Shown in pieces: positions 7,895-16,727 of a stretch of 35,217 nt of DNA. Below the pieces are notes generated by a model. That model was given only the letters and a program-made list of their open reading frames with translations, did no database searches and was not told where the DNA came from. A program made the position numbers and the translations under genes. Source of the DNA: Pseudomonadota bacterium (GTDB lineage Bacteria; Pseudomonadota; Gammaproteobacteria; Steroidobacterales; Steroidobacteraceae); the NCBI GenBank assembly GCA_023417315.1, contig JAEZFW010000019.1, positions 1-35,217 on the forward strand, in the 5' to 3' direction. Every line of letters starts with the position of its first letter. Position 1 is the stretch's first letter.

Positions 7895-8593
7895 CTATCC
7901 GACTGGCTCTCCGGCTGGTTCGGCCCTCATGCACGCCCGGGCATCGATTCCGAAGATCGCGTCAATGGCCTCCGTTCCAGCATCGGTGACGCGCAGTGCC
8001 CGGCTCTTGCTGTCACGTAGTAGGAACTTCTTTCGAATCAGACTTTCGGCGATTGCAGTGCCTAACGCTCCGGCCAAGTGGAGCCTGCGTTCGCTCCAAT
8101 CCATGCAGGTTCGACCAGTCACCGGTTCGACATCGAGCATGGCCAACTGCTTCGCACCCATGTCGGTCAGTTGGAACCAGGGTTCCTGCTCGATCAGCCA
8201 CGATTTGCTCACCATCGCTGCCGTGATCTCCACCCCCAGGCGGCCGGCGAGATGGTCATAGCAAAGTCGGCACACGCGTAGCGCCAGCGATGCCCGCCTC
8301 TGGCCGGGGGTAACGGCCTGGCGCACAGGCGCAGAGCGCGCCAGTTGCTCCATCAGACTCGCGACGCCCGCGCCGGCGAGACGAAAGTAACGGTGCCGCC
8401 CCGCCGGGTTGACCCTGATCAGATCGCTGTCGAGCAACTTCTTCAGATGAGCGCTCGCGGCGGATGCTCTAACGCCCGCGACCTTTGCGAGCTCCGCCGC
8501 TGTCCAGCTACGGCCATCCAACAAATGAAGCAGGATCGCTGCACGCGCCGGTTCGGTTACCAACGCAGCCAATCGGGAGATATCGGGTTCCAT
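7895..8593 (-). CDS. ArsR-like winged-helix regulator
   Basis: Regulator of 232 residues with an N-terminal ArsR-type winged helix (ARAAILLHLLDGRSWTAAEL, then ASAASAHLKKLLDSDLI and GRHRYFRL). The C-terminal half (CRLCYDHLAGRLGVEI, WFQLTDMGAKQL, GRTCMDWSERRLHLAGALG) is typical of longer ArsR-like proteins and holds a cysteine pair CRLC plus GRTCMDWS. It is divergent from the hydrolase at 8663; the 69-bp gap contains AT-rich ATTTCGTTCCAAAAC, a plausible operator, so it probably controls that gene. Confidence 0.87.
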   Translation of the reverse strand: MEPDISRLAALVTEPARAAILLHLLDGRSWTAAELAKVAGVRASAASAHLKKLLDSDLIRVNPAGRHRYFRLAGAGVASLMEQLARSAPVRQAVTPGQRRASLALRVCRLCYDHLAGRLGVEITAAMVSKSWLIEQEPWFQLTDMGAKQLAMLDVEPVTGRTCMDWSERRLHLAGALGTAIAESLIRKKFLLRDSKSRALRVTDAGTEAIDAIFGIDARACMRAEPAGEPVG

Positions 8594-8662
8594 GTTTCAT
8601 TTCGTTCCAAAACAAAGCGTCTCGAGCTTAGGGTCTGACTCTCCAGTTCGGGAGTTTTGTGC

Positions 8663-10146
8663 ATGTTACGTTTTGTATTAGCGACCAGCCTAGCCGCGGC
8701 CTTCGGTTTGAGCTGCTCAAGCTCCGCAATCGCGGATGACGGAGTACGCTTTCCTTCCAGAATCGGCTCGATGAATCTTTTTATGCGACATCAGGGGGCT
8801 ACGGCCCCACGTCGCGGCCCGCCCGTGCTTTTTCTCCACGGAGCCACATTTCCTTCGGCTAATTCCGTCGGATGGAAGATCGACGGTCGCTCTTGGATGG
8901 ATGAATTGGCCTCAGCCGGCTCCGAGGTATACGCCCTGGATTTTCTCGGGTACGGCCGATCGGATCGCTTTCCGGAAATGGCTTCCGATACAGCTGAAGG
9001 CGCGCCGCTCGGCGACATGACATCAATGGTCACTCAGGTCGAATCCGCCGTGGCACACATTCTCAGAGAGCATGGAGGCGAAAGCGTCAATCTCGTCGCC
9101 CACTCCGCGGGTACATTCGTCGCTGCGCGCTTTGCGGAGCTTCACCCGGACAACGTTGCGCGGCTGGTCCTTTTTGGCGCACCCGCGCCGTACGCAGAGC
9201 GCAGCGAACAGACCGCGGAGGTAACTCGATTCACACAGGTGAGTCGCGCTGATCAACTCGAAGCTTTCGAGCCTCGAGTTCGCGATACGCATCACCTGGA
9301 TTTGGACATGTTCGACGCATGGGCGAACGTGTACTTGGCAACCGACCCGCAGAGTACCGATCGACATCCCCCAAGCGTGCGCGTGCCCTCCGGCATGATT
9401 GCCGCCGTGGCCGAGATGTCACACTTCGGGCGCGTGCCGTATGACCCACATCAGATCACTCGACCTGTCCTCGTCATTCAGGGCGAGTGGGACGCCGTGG
9501 CGCCGCCTGCCGCGGGTATGTGGCTTTACAAGCGCCTGGGATCCGCGCTCAAGCGATTCGTTGTGATCAGCCGCGCGGGTCATCGTGCCCATTTGGAACG
9601 CAGTCGCTGGCAGCTATACAGAGAGATCGAGAGTTTCTTGAACGGCGGCGACGACATATCGGAACCGGTTCACGCGGTATTCTTTGAGGCCAAGCCCCGC
9701 GGAAAAAAAGGCCGGGAGCAAATCTCGCCGAGGCCGGCGCGCTTCGGAGCCGACTCGCTACGATGCGCGGCTTCATGGGCGTCGAGCGCTTCGATAACCG
9801 AACCAAGCCGGGTTGGCTGCTCTCGCTCTCTCTGTGGCGCGACGAATCGTCCCTGATTGCCTGGCGAGAGGCCTTCGAACACCGTATGGCACAGCAGAAG
9901 GGGCGAGACGGTGTGTTCGCAGACTACCGCATTCGCGTGGCGAGGCAGGTCATGGAAGGAGGCGATCTTACGTTGGCGGAGGAGTCACTGCCCTCGGACG
10001 CCACGAACGCACACGAGTTCACCAGCCTTACCGAAGCAAATCATCACATCACGCTCGTGGAAACTCCCAATCAAGCCAAGGGCACTCACTGGAGGGTTAT
10101 GCGAGATTACGGGTTACGCGACCGGCGCCATGCACCCCACGAATAA
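8663..10146 (+). CDS. Exported alpha/beta hydrolase joined to an ABM-like domain by a -1 frame change
   Basis: The first part is an exported alpha/beta hydrolase: a Sec signal (MLRFVLATSLAAAFGLS to AIADD), LFLHGATF oxyanion loop, serine nucleophile elbow VAHSAGTF (near residue 150), acid near IQGEWDAVAP and base RAGHRAHLER. The ATG at 8663 follows GGGAG by 8 bases. After residue 340 the frame enters an antibiotic-biosynthesis-monooxygenase-like domain (VHAVFFEAKPRG). This domain continues only in the -1 frame: LAEAGALRSRLATMRGFMGV, then WLLSLSLWRDESSLIAWR and DYRIRVAR, ending at 10146. The zero frame instead ends at 9856. The change maps to A7 at 9703-9709. The full product would be about 494 residues; the zero-frame product is 397. 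Confidence 0.75.
9703..9709 (+). other. A_AAA_AAA heptamer in frameshift phase
   Basis: The zero-frame codons read GGA AAA AAA GGC, so the heptamer A AAA AAA is in the exact phase needed for -1 slippage. A slip gives AGG at 9709 and opens the monooxygenase-like frame. A GC hairpin (CGCCG/CGGCG, loop AGGC, 9726-9739) lies 16 bases downstream. A lost A in a former A8 run would look the same. Confidence 0.5.
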
Positions 10147-10689
10147 ACATTTGGCGCACACAGACCTGTGTCGGCGGCACGGATACCACGTGTACAACCT
10201 CAAGACTTGCGGGCAAACTCTTGCATCACTCTCATGCGGCGTCGTAGTCACTGGTGATCGGTCCATCAGCCAAGTGAGACGATCTAGTCCCAGCCTCCGG
10301 AAGACACGAAGCGACCTCGATTGCCGAAGCAGATCTCGTGAACGGCAGATAAAAAGGAGACCCCGTAACAAACACAAGCAAACAGATGTCCTCGAATGGG
10401 GGAGATGGAAGTCTGCGCGGAATTCACGCGGAATTACCACGTGTGCCGCGAAGTTCAGAGGTCATCGTGCAGGACTGGCAGGCGGCGAAGTTGCTCAAGA
10501 CCTCCGCCATCAATCCGGTCCTCGCTACTCTCGAGCAGAGTCTCACCATGTAGGACGCTCGGTCGGCTCTCACAGCGCGATCAGGTAGATGCTCAAAGAC
10601 ACGATCACCGAGATCGTCGGATGACGCAGCAGGCGACCCGAACGTATTCCCGGTTCGCCGGCCCGGCACACCACTCCAACCGGCATCGT
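10147..10689. other. Long gap with no convincing gene
   Basis: The interval separates the hydrolase from the convergent lipoprotein gene. A hairpin, ACACAG-AC-CTGTGT, lies near 10158-10171 and could end the hydrolase transcript. Apart from one short open frame (10386-10553), codon use and context support nothing. Confidence 0.4.
10386..10553 (+). CDS. Short hypothetical open frame
   Basis: A 55-codon frame from MSSNGGDGSLRG to ATLEQSLTM. The stretch SEVIVQDWQAAKLLKTSA reads like real coding sequence. There is no well-placed ribosome binding site: AAAAGGAGA lies nearly 30 bases upstream. Not recognised; it could be a remnant. Confidence 0.2.
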   Translation: MSSNGGDGSLRGIHAELPRVPRSSEVIVQDWQAAKLLKTSAINPVLATLEQSLTM

Positions 10690-11139
10690 CTACTTATCGA
10701 TGAGCTGTCTTACGCGCGAGATCACCGTGTTTCTCCCAGCAGGCGTCGCTACGTAGTCAAAGTACGCATATATGCCCTGACTTTTCATCCGCGCCGCTAC
10801 ATCCTCGGGAACGACGGCCTCCACTGCAAGCCCGCGGCGATCCAGCAGGATGAAGAGAGCAGCATCACTCACGACGAACCGTTCGTCCGGCGGCATTTGC
10901 CGAGGATCCGCCATCTTCTTGACATTATCCAATGACCTTATAAGCACGAATTGACATGCATCGTCAAAGCGCAATCTGTCGTAGGCTACGTCGATACCGC
11001 GCTCTTCTCGAAACGGCATCGTCCTAATGGATTCCACTTCGGGGCAGCTCGCACTCGAATCGACCTCTGCAGTTGACGCGCACGCAGCAAGCAACTGAGC
11101 TGCGCACACGAGTGGCAGAGCTTGTTGTACTGCCTTCAT
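10690..11139 (-). CDS. Lipoprotein, candidate immunity protein
   Basis: A 149-residue protein with a lipoprotein signal: MKAVQQALPLVCAAQLLAAC, with Cys at 20 as the lipidated residue. The mature part (SCPEVESIRTMPFRE, LRFDDACQFVLIRSLDNVKK, FVVSDAALFILLDRRGL, YFDYVATPAGRNTVISRV) was not recognised. The start ATG overlaps the stop of the Rhs-tip toxin frame by 4 bp (ATGA), so the two are coupled. A gene fused this closely behind a polymorphic toxin tip is normally its immunity protein. A periplasm-facing lipoprotein would imply that the toxin acts in the periplasm or is met there. This role is inference. Confidence 0.65.
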   Translation of the reverse strand: MKAVQQALPLVCAAQLLAACASTAEVDSSASCPEVESIRTMPFREERGIDVAYDRLRFDDACQFVLIRSLDNVKKMADPRQMPPDERFVVSDAALFILLDRRGLAVEAVVPEDVAARMKSQGIYAYFDYVATPAGRNTVISRVRQLIDK

Positions 11140-11744
11140 CGTGGCTCGAAAGTCTTCCAGTTCTCTTCTTTCGGAGGCGTCAGATATAGAGGTCCGGAAT
11201 CGGGTGGCCGCCGCTCCTTACCATGCAGGTACACACCTTTTTCACCCGTGAACCCGAGCGGTCGTTCGGATCCTTTCACAGAGACACCGAGTCGATCCGC
11301 CATGAGCTGAGCAATTGATTCACTTCCGCCGGCGCCAGAATAACAGGCGTTGAGCGTCACTGTCGCTGAATCTGCCAAGTTTCTGCCCGACAGTTCGCCT
11401 ACATTGTCCGCGTCGATATTCGTCTCAGCTCCTGCATTCTCTCCGGGATAGAGACTACCCGCCCCCCCGTGGCCGAAGTAGTCGACGCCACCATCGATCA
11501 TCGCACCACTGGTGATCGCGGCATTGAACTCTCCGGTCGTAGCCACCGCCGCTACGGTCACATGGTGACCTTCGGCTCTTAGTTCCGCCGCACGCGTTTC
11601 TGCTGCACGCCGAAAGTTACCTCCAACGTTGTACTTTCCTAGGCCAGGCTCGCCATATAGAACTCTGTATTCGGCCTCTCCCGTCGGATCCGTTGCACTC
11701 AGCGGATCGTTCTTGACGTACGCATACAGATTGACGTCATCGTC
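11136..11744 (-). CDS. Displaced Rhs C-terminal tip with caspase-like domain
   Basis: The frame begins in a short Rhs core end (DDDVNLYAYVKNDPLSATDP), the same as the end of the full rhs core nearby, then gives about 190 residues of a new tip. The tip alternates strands and helices: EYRVLYGEPG, HHVTVAAVATTGEF, GGVDYFGHGG, ATVTLNACYSGAGG, IAQLMADRLGVSVKG. His in GHG and Cys in NACYSG match the dyad of caspase-like (clan CD/CHAT) peptidases. The frame stays open to an ATG at 12008, but that extension is the antisense of a PIN gene fragment. No separate start is evident, so it may be a silent tip stored for recombination. Confidence 0.7.
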   Translation of the reverse strand, partial: DDDVNLYAYVKNDPLSATDPTGEAEYRVLYGEPGLGKYNVGGNFRRAAETRAAELRAEGHHVTVAAVATTGEFNAAITSGAMIDGGVDYFGHGGAGSLYPGENAGAETNIDADNVGELSGRNLADSATVTLNACYSGAGGSESIAQLMADRLGVSVKGSERPLGFTGEKGVYLHGKERRPPDSGPLYLTPPKEENWKTFEPR

Positions 11745-11765
11745 AAATACGTCGAGCGCAGCGGA

Positions 11766-12002
11766 TTGACGCTCGATGAACTGCTCACGCGCTATCTCAA
11801 CGTCGCCATTGTCGTCGAGCCGGATGCCGTGCCGCAGATCGCGCGCGATCCCGATGACGATCATGTGCTCGCCGCAGCGCTCGCGGCGCGTGCCGATCTC
11901 ATCGTCACCGGCGATAACGATCTGCTCACGCTCAAGACTTATCAGAACATCCCGATCGTCCCCGCGGCGGAGGCGCTGCGCAAAATCGACGCTGAGAAGT
12001 AG
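11766..12002 (+). pseudogene. PIN-domain (VapC-like) toxin, C-terminal fragment
   Basis: About 78 codons remain: LTLDELLTRYLNVA, then DPDDDHVLAAALAARADLIVTGDNDLLTL, NIPIVPAAEAL. The acidic DPDDD and TGDNDLL motifs are typical of the second half of PIN-domain RNases. The first half, with its first catalytic aspartate, is missing. The cut edge lies next to the Rhs-tip homology at about 11745, so a recombination joined the two on opposite strands. No antitoxin gene is seen. Confidence 0.7.
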
Positions 12003-12040
12003 CCCCAAAACTCGAGGAAGACGGGTACCAATGATTCAAA

Positions 12041-12247
12041 TCATCTGGACTCTTCGGACGCTCGCTCTTGTTTCCTGCGAACAAAGCCGACAGCCTTGAT
12101 GAAGCTGTATGCAGCAAACACACCGAAGATTAATGCCAGTGGCCACACTTGCCATCCCTCGCCCATCGCTGCACCAACACCAATCATCGAAAACAGAACC
12201 CCGAGCAATACGTTGAGTACAGCCTTCGCGCGATTGCTGCTCAACAT
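12041..12247 (-). CDS. Small two-helix membrane protein, candidate Rhs immunity protein
   Basis: A 68-residue protein with two hydrophobic segments (VLNVLLGVLFSMIGVGAAM and VWPLALIFGVFAAYSFIKAV) and a basic tail (RRKQER). Its ATG lies inside the last codons of rhs and overlaps them by 7 bp; GGAGGAGGG sits 6 bases before it, within rhs. Such tight coupling to an Rhs tip suggests immunity. A membrane partner would fit a membrane-acting tip, as the rhs end is rich in Ala/Gly hydrophobic stretches. The family is not recognised; the role is inference. Confidence 0.65.
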   Translation of the reverse strand: MLSSNRAKAVLNVLLGVLFSMIGVGAAMGEGWQVWPLALIFGVFAAYSFIKAVGFVRRKQERASEESR

Positions 12248-15200
12248 GGTTTGCCCTCCTCCACCGAGCACGCCGTCTCCTTCTTCGCAGTTCCAGTTAC
12301 GATTTGCGCCGCAGCTTTTACTGCTGTTCCGGCATTCGCACCAAGTTGCGCTCCCGCGGCAGTTGCCACTTTGTTTCCGGCGAGACTGCCAGCCGTACCC
12401 ACCGTCGCTGCAACGGCAGCAGCAGTCCCCACACCTTCACCAAGCGGTTTGCCTTCAACCACGTTGGTAGCCACTTTGGTCGTTGCTCCGACTGCGGCCT
12501 GCGTTGCAGCCAACGTCTGAACCTTCACTACAGCAGTTGCCGCCTTTCCAATCTCGGCCGCCTTATAGGCATTGCTGACAAGGGAAACGGTCTTTGCCGC
12601 GGCAATAGTGCTTATACCGCCGGACGCCGCTGCAATACCCACCTTGCCGGCGCTTACTGCTAACGCTCCGAAATTTCCGTCAAGCGCCTCAGAGAAAGCG
12701 TTATTCAGCTCGCCCGTGTAAACCTGAAACCCAACTTCGACCAGCACGCCGATCAGACAAGACGCGCACTTTCCACTCGGGTCCGTCTGATTGAGCGGAT
12801 CATTCTTTACATACGCATACAGATTAACGTCATCGTCATAACCGATCGGGTCGGTTTGCAGGAATCGCCCAAGCACTGGGGCGTAGATCCTGGCCTTGTA
12901 GTAATACATCTCGAGCTCTGGAATCCAGGCCTGGCCCGTGTACTGAAAGCGTCCCACGTTGTCTGCAGCCGGGATCCCATACTCATCGTAAGCATTGACC
13001 GCGAGCATGGCGCCCGCCGCGTTGCTCACAGCAACCATGCTGCCGCGTTCGTCCTGGTGCAGCCAACGCGGATCGTTGGTTCCTGAGCCTTCGTACCAGA
13101 GGATGGGCTCATCGATTCCCGGGCCATGGACATAGCGGCGCAGCAGTTCGTTCGATGCGCTGTATTCCGCGACGAGCGTGGTTCCGTCGTACTGAAAGCG
13201 CGTGGCGCCTGAACCGCCGCTCGATTCCGCCAACCTGCCGATTGCGTCGTAGCTGAATGCTGCTTTGTCGGGACCGCTGATCAGGCGGTTCTCTGCGGTG
13301 TAGCCATACACTTTCGCAGCCTGGCGAGTCAGATTGCCGCGGCCGTCATAGCTGAAGGTGGTCGCCCCCTCTGCGGTGAGCTGATTCAGTCCGTTGACGC
13401 TATAGGAGCGGTTGAGATTGAAATGCCCGTTCCAGGCATACGCATCGTTGCTGCGGCTCCAGGTCGTGATCTGCGATGCAGGGTTGTACGCGAAGCTCGA
13501 GGTGACGTCGTGCGAGCTGCCACTTAAGTCGTGCGACAGGGTGGCCAACCTCGAGATGCGATCGTACGTATAGCGCGTGATGGCGCCGTTGGCGCGGTTC
13601 AGGCGGCTGCGACGCCCGAGGCTGTCATAGTGGAAGTTTGCAAGGAGCTTGGAACCGTACTCGCGGATAGCAGCCACTTCGCCCGTCACCAGCAAATCGT
13701 GCGTGACGTAGAACCCGTCGGGCCACGTGATGCGCGTGCGCCGACCTGCTTCATCGTAGCGATAGCTCATCGCGCCCTGAAGGCTCGTCTCGCTGCGGTT
13801 GCGACCCAGCGCATCCCAGTCAAGCGTGACGCTGTTGCTGCCCTGGATCGTCTGCAGCGGATGGCCCTGCAGGTCATAGCTGAAGATCAGATCCACTTCC
13901 GGAGCCGGCAGGTCCTTGAACGTGACGCGATTGAGACCGTCGTAGCTGAGACCGATGAGCTGCCCGTCGCGCAGACGCCGCTGCGTAGTATTCCCATTCA
14001 AGTCGTAGTTGAACTCTTCGTAGTCACTCGCAGAACTCACACCCTTGTTAACCTTATCGGGATAGCTGACGCGCTTGAGACGATCGTGACCGTCATACTC
14101 GTATGTGGTCTTGTTACCTTCGCCATCGCTGATGGTGGCGAGCTGTCCGGTGCTGGTGTAGGTCAGCACGCGGTCGTCCGCCTGCACGTCCGTGCCGACC
14201 GCCACCTGCACTCTCACGAGCTCACTTGCGGCGTTATAGAAATTGCGTGTGATGCGGTCGGCTCCGAATGGGCCATTGAGCTGCGGAACGCACGCGTTGG
14301 TCTGCGATCCCCACTGCGCTGGATCCATCCGCACGGCCGTGCATTCCAGCCGTCGCGCCCGGTCGTAGCTGTACTGAACAACTGACTGCGTGACTCCGCC
14401 CGCCGAGACACGCTCGCGCACCTTGCGGCCCTGGCTGTCATAGTCGGTGTCGAGCACTTGCTGCGCGAAGAATCCGATCCATGTCCCGTCGCCAGGACTT
14501 GCTATCGTCCCTGTTTCAACTCGCACGAGGTCGCCGGCGACGCTATAGGTGTTGCGCGTGGCACGGTGAGGCAGCGGGCCCGCTCCGTCCGGATCGGCGC
14601 TGATCACTCCGACCACGCGGCGCAGCTGGTCGTAGCGGGTCATCGTTGTATCTGCCGACCCAGGCAACGGACCATCGACACTGACGGCATTGCCTTGCGC
14701 GTCATAGGTGGTGGTCGTAGTCGAGGACAGCGAACCATCACCGGCGGCCACGGTGTGCGACGTCGGCAGCAGGTTGTTCGCGGTGCCGGGCGCGCCATAC
14801 CGGATGGTGGTGACCGTCTCATCTGCCGTACCTGCGCAGTTCGCTTGCGTGCGGCATTCGGAAATCTTCGTCAGCTTCCACACCGGCGTCGGCGACTGCG
14901 CGAGCACGCCCGCACTGTTGTAGTACCAGGCGTAGAACTGCTCGTAGGTGTAGCGCTTTTGCGGTCGCACGGCGTCCGCTTTCGGCGCGGGTAGTGTTTC
15001 CGTCAACACTCCGCCGTGCGTCGGATCGTAGGTGAGGTTTGTGACGTTGCCGTTCGCATCGATCAGCGTCGGCGGCTTGCCACACAGCACGAAGTTGCCG
15101 CCGCAATTGTTGTCGGCTGGCGCCGATTGCACGATATCAGGCAGGTTCGAGCCCGGCTTCGCTATGCGCTGCGTGCGGATGAGGTGGCCCGAGGAATATG

Positions 15201-16632
15201 TGTACTTGGTCTTGATACCCGCAGCGTCGGTTACCGATTGCAGATCCGCGACCACACAGCGATCGTGGATATACGAGGGCAGCGTCTCCAGTGTCCGGGG
15301 CTCGCAATAGTCAAAGTGCGTGACTCGCCCAAGCGGATCGGAGATCCGCTCGGGACCAGGAGTGAGCTGCCAATTCACGTCATCCTTACTTGGAAGCGAA
15401 TTCAACCGCGGCGGGTTGATCGGGGGCGGCAGCCGCGGCATGCCGAATTCGACGCTCGTGCCATTGCCCAGCGCATCTGTGATGATTCCGCCCGCGAGCG
15501 ACCGGCGGCCATCGTCCGTGACCGGCGTCAGGTTGTAGCGGTAGCGGTAGCTGCTGCCATCGGCAAAGTCCTGTCGCAGCACGGTCTGGTCCGCATCGAT
15601 GCCGATCGGCGTGGCAAGCGTCGCCACCTGCCATGGCGTGCTCTGCCCGGGCTTGGTGTAAGCCAGCGTGTGCCAAGTGCCGCCCAGGCCGGGCGCCAAC
15701 CCCGGCAACAGCGTGTACGTCAGCGTTGAGGTGCGACCCAGCGCATCGGTGATGCTGGCGAGCTTGGGCTTACCTTCCAGAGTCGTGTACGTGTACGTGC
15801 TGGTCGCAACCGCATTGCCAGGACACACGTTGTTGGCGGGCTTGGCGGCGAGCGTCAGATTCAGCACGCACGCCTTGGTTACGGCTCCCCAGAAAGCGCC
15901 ACCCTGCGAATACTCCAATACGAGCGCGTAGCCGAGGTTGTTGGTGGCGCTGCGGAGTCGCGCACCGTTGGCCGCACCGGTGCTTTCGTATTCAAAGGTC
16001 GTGGTTGTCCCATCGGCCTCGATGATCTGCGACACGTACGCGCAACGCACGAGGCTGGCACAGTCCCGATTGCCCAACGGCCGAAAGACAAAGCGCGTGC
16101 CGCCGCTCTGCGTGAACGTGTAGACGACAGCGCCGGCTTCGCGCTCGCCCACGTGCGTGAGCCGGGCCCGCGGACCCTTCGAAATCGGCGGTAGCTCGGC
16201 GCCGATGCCGCTTCCCTGGAAGGTTGCCGCGCGCCCGCCGAAGTTAACCGTGATGCGATAGTCCCGGCCGGTGCCGTGGGTGTAGTTGCCGGTGGCAATA
16301 TCGATGCGCTCTTCGATGAGCCTGATATCCCAGTTGTGCGAGAAGTTGCCGAAGGGATCGCGGTGGTCGAACAAGTCGCTCGAGAGAATCCGCGTCAGGG
16401 CCAGTGTTCCGACCGACAAGTCGGTCTCATTGGTCGTGTAGCGCCCGGTGCGTATGTCGACACCGCCGGGGGAAATCGCGAAGCTCTCCGGCGGCGGTGC
16501 CAGAAAGGCCGTATAAGGCGCCGCGTCGCCACCGCCTTCTCCATCGCCGCGCCCCGGCTGTTGCTGTTGCGCGTGCAGACCGCCGGTCAACCCCAGCACC
16601 GCGCAGGCTGCGACAGCTCGCCAATACTTCAT
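12241..16632 (-). CDS. Sec-exported Rhs/YD-repeat protein
   Basis: A protein of 1463 residues. The start MKYWRAVAACAVLGLTGGLHAQ gives a Sec signal and follows CCGGAG by 9 bases. After a Gln/Gly-rich linker come an N-terminal region (FAISPGGVDIRTGRYTTNETD) and many YD repeats (e.g. YRYDEAGRRTRITW, YTYDRISRLATL, FSYDGRGNLTRQ). The Rhs core ends with LGRFLQTDPIGYDDDVNLYAYVKNDPLN. The last 175 or so residues form a variable tip, rich in Ala/Gly/Val (ASGGISTIAAAKTVSLVSNA, GTAAAVAATVGTAG), with no nuclease motif seen; membrane insertion is possible. There is no PAAR or VgrG, so T6SS delivery is unlikely. A small membrane protein overlaps its end. Upstream is a head-to-head pair of the shared element. 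Confidence 0.93.
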   Translation of the reverse strand: MKYWRAVAACAVLGLTGGLHAQQQQPGRGDGEGGGDAAPYTAFLAPPPESFAISPGGVDIRTGRYTTNETDLSVGTLALTRILSSDLFDHRDPFGNFSHNWDIRLIEERIDIATGNYTHGTGRDYRITVNFGGRAATFQGSGIGAELPPISKGPRARLTHVGEREAGAVVYTFTQSGGTRFVFRPLGNRDCASLVRCAYVSQIIEADGTTTTFEYESTGAANGARLRSATNNLGYALVLEYSQGGAFWGAVTKACVLNLTLAAKPANNVCPGNAVATSTYTYTTLEGKPKLASITDALGRTSTLTYTLLPGLAPGLGGTWHTLAYTKPGQSTPWQVATLATPIGIDADQTVLRQDFADGSSYRYRYNLTPVTDDGRRSLAGGIITDALGNGTSVEFGMPRLPPPINPPRLNSLPSKDDVNWQLTPGPERISDPLGRVTHFDYCEPRTLETLPSYIHDRCVVADLQSVTDAAGIKTKYTYSSGHLIRTQRIAKPGSNLPDIVQSAPADNNCGGNFVLCGKPPTLIDANGNVTNLTYDPTHGGVLTETLPAPKADAVRPQKRYTYEQFYAWYYNSAGVLAQSPTPVWKLTKISECRTQANCAGTADETVTTIRYGAPGTANNLLPTSHTVAAGDGSLSSTTTTTYDAQGNAVSVDGPLPGSADTTMTRYDQLRRVVGVISADPDGAGPLPHRATRNTYSVAGDLVRVETGTIASPGDGTWIGFFAQQVLDTDYDSQGRKVRERVSAGGVTQSVVQYSYDRARRLECTAVRMDPAQWGSQTNACVPQLNGPFGADRITRNFYNAASELVRVQVAVGTDVQADDRVLTYTSTGQLATISDGEGNKTTYEYDGHDRLKRVSYPDKVNKGVSSASDYEEFNYDLNGNTTQRRLRDGQLIGLSYDGLNRVTFKDLPAPEVDLIFSYDLQGHPLQTIQGSNSVTLDWDALGRNRSETSLQGAMSYRYDEAGRRTRITWPDGFYVTHDLLVTGEVAAIREYGSKLLANFHYDSLGRRSRLNRANGAITRYTYDRISRLATLSHDLSGSSHDVTSSFAYNPASQITTWSRSNDAYAWNGHFNLNRSYSVNGLNQLTAEGATTFSYDGRGNLTRQAAKVYGYTAENRLISGPDKAAFSYDAIGRLAESSGGSGATRFQYDGTTLVAEYSASNELLRRYVHGPGIDEPILWYEGSGTNDPRWLHQDERGSMVAVSNAAGAMLAVNAYDEYGIPAADNVGRFQYTGQAWIPELEMYYYKARIYAPVLGRFLQTDPIGYDDDVNLYAYVKNDPLNQTDPSGKCASCLIGVLVEVGFQVYTGELNNAFSEALDGNFGALAVSAGKVGIAAASGGISTIAAAKTVSLVSNAYKAAEIGKAATAVVKVQTLAATQAAVGATTKVATNVVEGKPLGEGVGTAAAVAATVGTAGSLAGNKVATAAGAQLGANAGTAVKAAAQIVTGTAKKETACSVEEGKPC

Positions 16633-16727
16633 CACACGATTTCTCCGGTAGCGTGCAATCACTCAGGTGATCGCGAAGCGCGTTGCATTGCTCTTCGCCG
16701 AAGCTTGTCGATTGATCGAATGCTCGA

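Noticed and set aside
9857..10588. A 243-codon plus-strand frame
   Set aside because: Its first half overlaps the monooxygenase-like domain in another frame; no motif or ribosome binding site.
13531..15729. Long plus-strand open frames (284 and 237 codons) antisense to rhs
   Set aside because: They mirror the high-GC codon pattern of rhs, have no ribosome binding sites or family motifs, and the rhs frame is strongly supported.
13000..16600. Internal YD repeats of rhs as DNA tandem repeats
   Set aside because: The repeats are protein-level and diverged; no regular DNA repeat or CRISPR-like spacing is seen.
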